From: Jeotgalicoccus coquinae
Lineage (GTDB): Bacteria; Bacillota; Bacilli; Staphylococcales; Salinicoccaceae
Assembly: GCF_014207425.1 (NCBI RefSeq)
Contig: NZ_JACHFF010000003.1
Coordinates: 186,001-250,000, forward strand
Reading direction: 5' to 3'
Length of the DNA stretch: 64,000 nt
Positions 60,851 to 64,000 of the stretch are shown piece after piece. Each line of letters opens with the position of its first letter. Position 1 is the stretch's first letter. Below the pieces are notes generated by a model. The model had not been told where the DNA came from. It ran no database searches and saw only the letters and a program-made list of their open reading frames with translations. Position numbers and translations under genes: made by a program.

Positions 60851-61645
60851 ATGGCTGGATTACCAATTGGTTTAACTGTTGCGGGAACTGATCCGACGGG
60901 AGGCGCGGGTGTATTTGCGGATTTGAAAACGATGCATTCGCGCGGCGTTTACGGTATGGCTGCGGTTACTTCACTGACGGCGCAGAACACTTTAGGAGTT
61001 CAGGATGTTTACAATGTGCCGGCGGATTTTATCGATAAAGAACTGAACAGTATTTTTTCAGATGAAGTCCCGCATGCGATGAAGACGGGCATGATTGCTG
61101 AAGCGGATATGATGACGGTGATTGCTGAATACGTTCGAAAGTACAATATTCCGTACGTGATGGATCCGGTAATGATTGCCACGAGCGGAGACCGTCTGAT
61201 GACGGATAATTCGGTGTCGACGCTGATTGAGACGCTGATTCCGATGGCACATATCGTTACGCCGAATCTTCACGAAGCGGAGAGTATTGCCAATATGAAG
61301 ATTGAAACCGAAGATGATATTCATAAAGCGCTGAAAATATTTGTCGATGATATGGGTGCAGACAGTGTCATTATAAAAGGCGGTCATCTGGAAGGTGATG
61401 CAACGGATTATTTATATGACGGCAGCACTATTTCAACGCTGTCGGCAAAACGGATCGATACGGATCAGACGCACGGCACAGGCTGTACCTTCTCGGCGGT
61501 GCTGACTGCGGAGCTTGCAAAAGGACGAACGGCAGAAGAAGCGTTTAAAACAGGTAAAGCGTATATTACGAATGCGATTCAAAATTCACCCGGTATCGGC
61601 AAAGGCAGCGGACCGGTAAACCATTTCAGCTATAAAGGAGACTGA
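60851..61645 (+). CDS. thiD: Hydroxymethylpyrimidine/phosphomethylpyrimidine kinase
   Basis: A 264-residue ribokinase-fold kinase that phosphorylates HMP and HMP-P for thiamine synthesis. GTDPTGGAGVFADLKTM near the N-terminus, MKTGMIAEADM, VMDPVMIATSGDRL and the catalytic HGTGCTFSAVL are present. First gene after the riboswitch; ACAGGGGGA precedes the ATG. In S. aureus tenA precedes thiD; it is missing here. Confidence 0.95.
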   Translation: MAGLPIGLTVAGTDPTGGAGVFADLKTMHSRGVYGMAAVTSLTAQNTLGVQDVYNVPADFIDKELNSIFSDEVPHAMKTGMIAEADMMTVIAEYVRKYNIPYVMDPVMIATSGDRLMTDNSVSTLIETLIPMAHIVTPNLHEAESIANMKIETEDDIHKALKIFVDDMGADSVIIKGGHLEGDATDYLYDGSTISTLSAKRIDTDQTHGTGCTFSAVLTAELAKGRTAEEAFKTGKAYITNAIQNSPGIGKGSGPVNHFSYKGD

Positions 61646-61650
61646 TTCAC

Positions 61651-62421
61651 ATGATTGAACAGTTAAGAAGAGAACGTCCGCTTGTCGTCTGCGTTACTAA
61701 CGATGTCGTTAAGCCGTTTACTGCAAACAGTCTGCTGTCACTTGGAGCATCTCCGATTATGAGCGGGGAGAAAAGTGAAGCGGCGGATATATTAAAACAT
61801 GCGGGGGCACTGCTGTTAAATATCGGCACGTGTACTGAAGACAAGATCCCGCTGTATGAAGAAATGGCCCGCTGTGCAAACGAGTATAATATTCCGGTTG
61901 TGCTGGATCCGGTAGGTTACGGCGCATCGGCATTTCGCAGAAATTTAACGGATAAGCTGCTCGGTGAATACGATATTGCACTGGTGAAGGGGAACGCAGG
62001 GGAAATCCATGCTTTAAGCGGCCGGGAAGCAGTGTCTAAAGGCGTTGACTCCATCATAGAAGGGAATACACTGGATATTGCGAAAGACGCACACGAGGTG
62101 TTAAACGTGCCTGTACTGGTGACCGGCGAAATGGATGCGTATGCTGACGGCAAAGAAAAAATGACGATGCACAACGGTCATAAGTATCTCGAAGTGATTA
62201 CAGGATCCGGCTGTGTGCTCGGTGCGATAACAGCTGCATTTTTAGCGTTGGAAAATAAATCGGACAGTATTGCCGATGCTGTCAGTCTCTACAATATTGC
62301 AGCGGAAAAAGCAGCCCGTTCGGCAACGGGACCGGGGACATTTGCAGCTAAGTTAATAGATGAGATTTATAACTTTAAAACAGAAGACTATAATGCGAGA
62401 AGAGTGGATGTTCATGAATAA
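61651..62421 (+). CDS. thiM: Hydroxyethylthiazole kinase
   Basis: A 256-residue kinase that phosphorylates the thiazole moiety for salvage. Motifs VCVTNDVVKPFTANSLLSLGASPIM, VLDPVGYGASAFR and GSGCVLGAITAAFLA (catalytic Cys/anion hole region) match ThiM. Starts five bases after thiD; AAAGGAG lies inside the thiD end. Confidence 0.95.
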   Translation: MIEQLRRERPLVVCVTNDVVKPFTANSLLSLGASPIMSGEKSEAADILKHAGALLLNIGTCTEDKIPLYEEMARCANEYNIPVVLDPVGYGASAFRRNLTDKLLGEYDIALVKGNAGEIHALSGREAVSKGVDSIIEGNTLDIAKDAHEVLNVPVLVTGEMDAYADGKEKMTMHNGHKYLEVITGSGCVLGAITAAFLALENKSDSIADAVSLYNIAAEKAARSATGPGTFAAKLIDEIYNFKTEDYNARRVDVHE

Positions 62422-63028
62422 AGACATACTGAGACTGTACCTGATTGCGAGTTCAGCCAGCTTTAAAAATCCGCTCAAGGATCTGGAAACTGCATTTAAT
62501 GCGGGTGTAACTTGTTTTCAGCTCCGTGAAAAGGGTGCTGATATTAAAAGAGGACAGGTATTGACGGACTTTGCACGGGAAGTAAAGAAACTGTGCAGCC
62601 GGTATAATGTAACGTTCATTATAAACGATGATGTGAAACTGGCAGAAGCAGTTGAAGCAGACGGAATTCATATCGGACAGGACGACATAAATCCGGATAT
62701 GCTGCCGGAGTACTTTAACAATAAAATTATCGGTCTGTCTGTCGGTAACTTAACAGAACTTAAATCAAGCAGTCTGGCCCGGGTATCGTATCTCGGTATC
62801 GGTCCGGTGTTCAGCACTTTATCGAAATCGGATGCAGGTGAAGCAATCGGCACGGACGGCTTACGGGAATTAGTAAATCATACGGAATTGCCGACGACAG
62901 CAATCGGAGGAATCACAGAAAAAAATTATAAAGAATGCCTGAAGAACGGGGCAGACGGGATTTGTGTTATCTCAGCAATTACCGGTTCAGACAATATTGA
63001 ACAAACCGTGACAGCTTTGTTGCAGTAA
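62414..63028 (+). CDS. thiE: Thiamine-phosphate synthase
   Basis: A 204-residue TIM-barrel enzyme joining HMP-PP and THZ-P to thiamine phosphate. FQLREKGAD, INDDVKLAEAVEADGIHIGQDD, LGIGPVF...SDAGEAIG and AIGGIT are the usual motifs. The frame extends upstream to 62360 inside thiM, but ATG 62414 matches the family start and overlaps the thiM stop by 8 bp. No thiC/thiG are nearby, so the operon looks like salvage and final assembly. Confidence 0.94.
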   Translation: MNKDILRLYLIASSASFKNPLKDLETAFNAGVTCFQLREKGADIKRGQVLTDFAREVKKLCSRYNVTFIINDDVKLAEAVEADGIHIGQDDINPDMLPEYFNNKIIGLSVGNLTELKSSSLARVSYLGIGPVFSTLSKSDAGEAIGTDGLRELVNHTELPTTAIGGITEKNYKECLKNGADGICVISAITGSDNIEQTVTALLQ

Positions 63029-63083
63029 CTATGTGAAATATTAACCATATGGTATGAAATTGGTTTTTATACACTTCTATTTA

Positions 63084-63092
63084 TGGTACAAT
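63084..63092 (+). promoter_or_regulatory. Extended -10 promoter of yidC
   Basis: TGGTACAAT is an extended -10 element; no clear -35 at the standard distance. Confidence 0.5.
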
Positions 63093-63127
63093 CTTTTTTA
63101 TGTGAGATATTACTTAGAGGTGAAGAA

Positions 63128-63991
63128 ATGATTAAAAAGTGGCTATTACCAGCGTCTATGGTACTGGTACTATTCTTGGCAGGGTGTGACTATTCACAGC
63201 CTGAGAATAGAGACGGCTTCTTCTATAACACTCTTGTCCAGCCGATGGATTCGTTATTACACTGGCTTGGAGATAATCTGGACAACAACTACGGTCTGGC
63301 TATTATCGTCATCACGCTGATTGTGAGACTGGCAATTTTCCCATTCATGATGCGTACATACAAAAATCAGATGATGATGAGAGAAAAAATGAAGATTGTC
63401 AAACCAGAAATGGAAGCAATCCAGCAGCGCGTTAAAGTTGCAACAACGCAGGAAGAAAAAATGGCAGCCCAGCAGGAAATGATGGGTCTTTATAAGAAAC
63501 ACGATATTAACCCGCTTAACATGGGTTGCTTACCTATTCTTATTCAGATGCCGGTTGTTATGGCATTATACTTTGCATTACGATTCCCTTCCGATGGCGG
63601 AATAACAGCTCATCCTGATTTCTTATGGATGGAACTAACACAAACAGACTACTTCATGGTTGCAATTGCAGGTATTGTATACGCAATTCAAGCATGGGTA
63701 TCAACAAGATATGTATCAGAAGAACAGCGTAAACAAATGCAGTTATTCATGTACATTTCTCCAATAATGATTATTTGGATTTCAGCGATTTCACCATCAG
63801 CACTCCCATTATACTGGGCAGTCGGCGGTATCTTCCTGATCTTCCAGACTTGGGCAGGTAACACATTCTACCGCAAGAAAGTTAATGAAGAAATGGCACC
63901 GATTATTGCAGCACACGAACGCGAACAAGCTGAAAAAGAAGCACGCGTTAAGAACGCTAAAGTTAAACCTAAGAAAAAGCGTAAGAAATAA
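63128..63991 (+). CDS. yidC: Membrane protein insertase YidC (SpoIIIJ/OxaA type)
   Basis: A 287-residue Gram-positive YidC. It starts with a lipoprotein signal peptide (lipobox LAGC, C20), then five membrane segments: around 55-77 (GLAIIVITLIVRLAIFPFMM, with the conserved hydrophilic-groove arginine), 140-160, 188-205, and a final pair, then a Lys/Arg-rich tail that aids ribosome contact. It inserts membrane proteins, including F0 subunit c. AGAGGTGA selects ATG 63128 over the longer frame from 63083. The gene is complete. Confidence 0.95.
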   Translation: MIKKWLLPASMVLVLFLAGCDYSQPENRDGFFYNTLVQPMDSLLHWLGDNLDNNYGLAIIVITLIVRLAIFPFMMRTYKNQMMMREKMKIVKPEMEAIQQRVKVATTQEEKMAAQQEMMGLYKKHDINPLNMGCLPILIQMPVVMALYFALRFPSDGGITAHPDFLWMELTQTDYFMVAIAGIVYAIQAWVSTRYVSEEQRKQMQLFMYISPIMIIWISAISPSALPLYWAVGGIFLIFQTWAGNTFYRKKVNEEMAPIIAAHEREQAEKEARVKNAKVKPKKKRKK

Positions 63992-64000
63992 GCAGCAGCT

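Overview
The window is a stretch of a low-GC Gram-positive chromosome, almost certainly from Staphylococcaceae. Gene content and order (rpoE-pyrG, a transaldolase-like gene, murZ, glpX, rho, rpmE2, prfA, prmC, then ywlC/ywlE/rpiB/ywlG, glyA, upp, mnaA, the complete atp operon, ywzB, murA, fabZ, ywpF, ssb, a SceD-type wall hydrolase, thiD-thiM-thiE and yidC) match the staphylococcal/Bacillus backbone. A type II pantothenate kinase, a SceD-type transglycosylase domain and a WalR-type box favour Staphylococcaceae. By eye the base composition is somewhat richer in GC than Staphylococcus aureus, so I suspect a relative such as Jeotgalicoccus, Salinicoccus or Nosocomiicoccus; this is inference. I see no rRNA, tRNA, CRISPR array, phage or insertion sequence.

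Positions 1-31300 are accessory or mixed. They hold: the 5' end of ilvE; an old-yellow-enzyme oxidoreductase; a 5'-deleted AbgT transporter remnant beside an M20 amidohydrolase; a CsoR-controlled copper module (csoR-copA-copZ) with a textbook operator; an operon of a CBS-domain membrane protein, a phosphoesterase and a LysE exporter; and a divergent pair of an NSAR/OSBS-type enolase and an M20 hydrolase plus an SDR. That last block is bounded by two minisatellite arrays of 41 and 42 bp. Then come a MarR-MMPL efflux unit, several membrane proteins, an MhqO/MhqD-like divergent pair, a two-gene chromate transporter, acetyltransferases, a compact AhpD/OsmC/orphan-ABC-ATPase operon, coaW and a BCCT osmolyte transporter.

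Positions 31300-56000 are core: RNA polymerase delta, CTP synthase behind a reiterative-transcription attenuator, sugar phosphate enzymes, both MurA paralogues, Rho, ribosomal protein L31 type B, release factor 1 and its methylase, tRNA threonylcarbamoylation, an arginine-phosphatase-like protein, glyA, upp, mnaA, the nine-gene atp operon from atpI to atpC, and fabZ.

Positions 56000-64000 hold ywpF and ssb, a 450-bp regulatory gap with a TetR-like palindrome and a WalR box before a LysM-SceD wall hydrolase, an ABC-2 exporter pair, a TPP riboswitch controlling thiDME, and yidC. Most genes are ordinary. The points most worth a second look are the redox-linked orphan ATPase operon, the racemase/deacylase pair between the repeat arrays, a 13-bp dyad found at two distant promoters, and the leader regions of rho, rpmE2 and the atpE-atpF junction.
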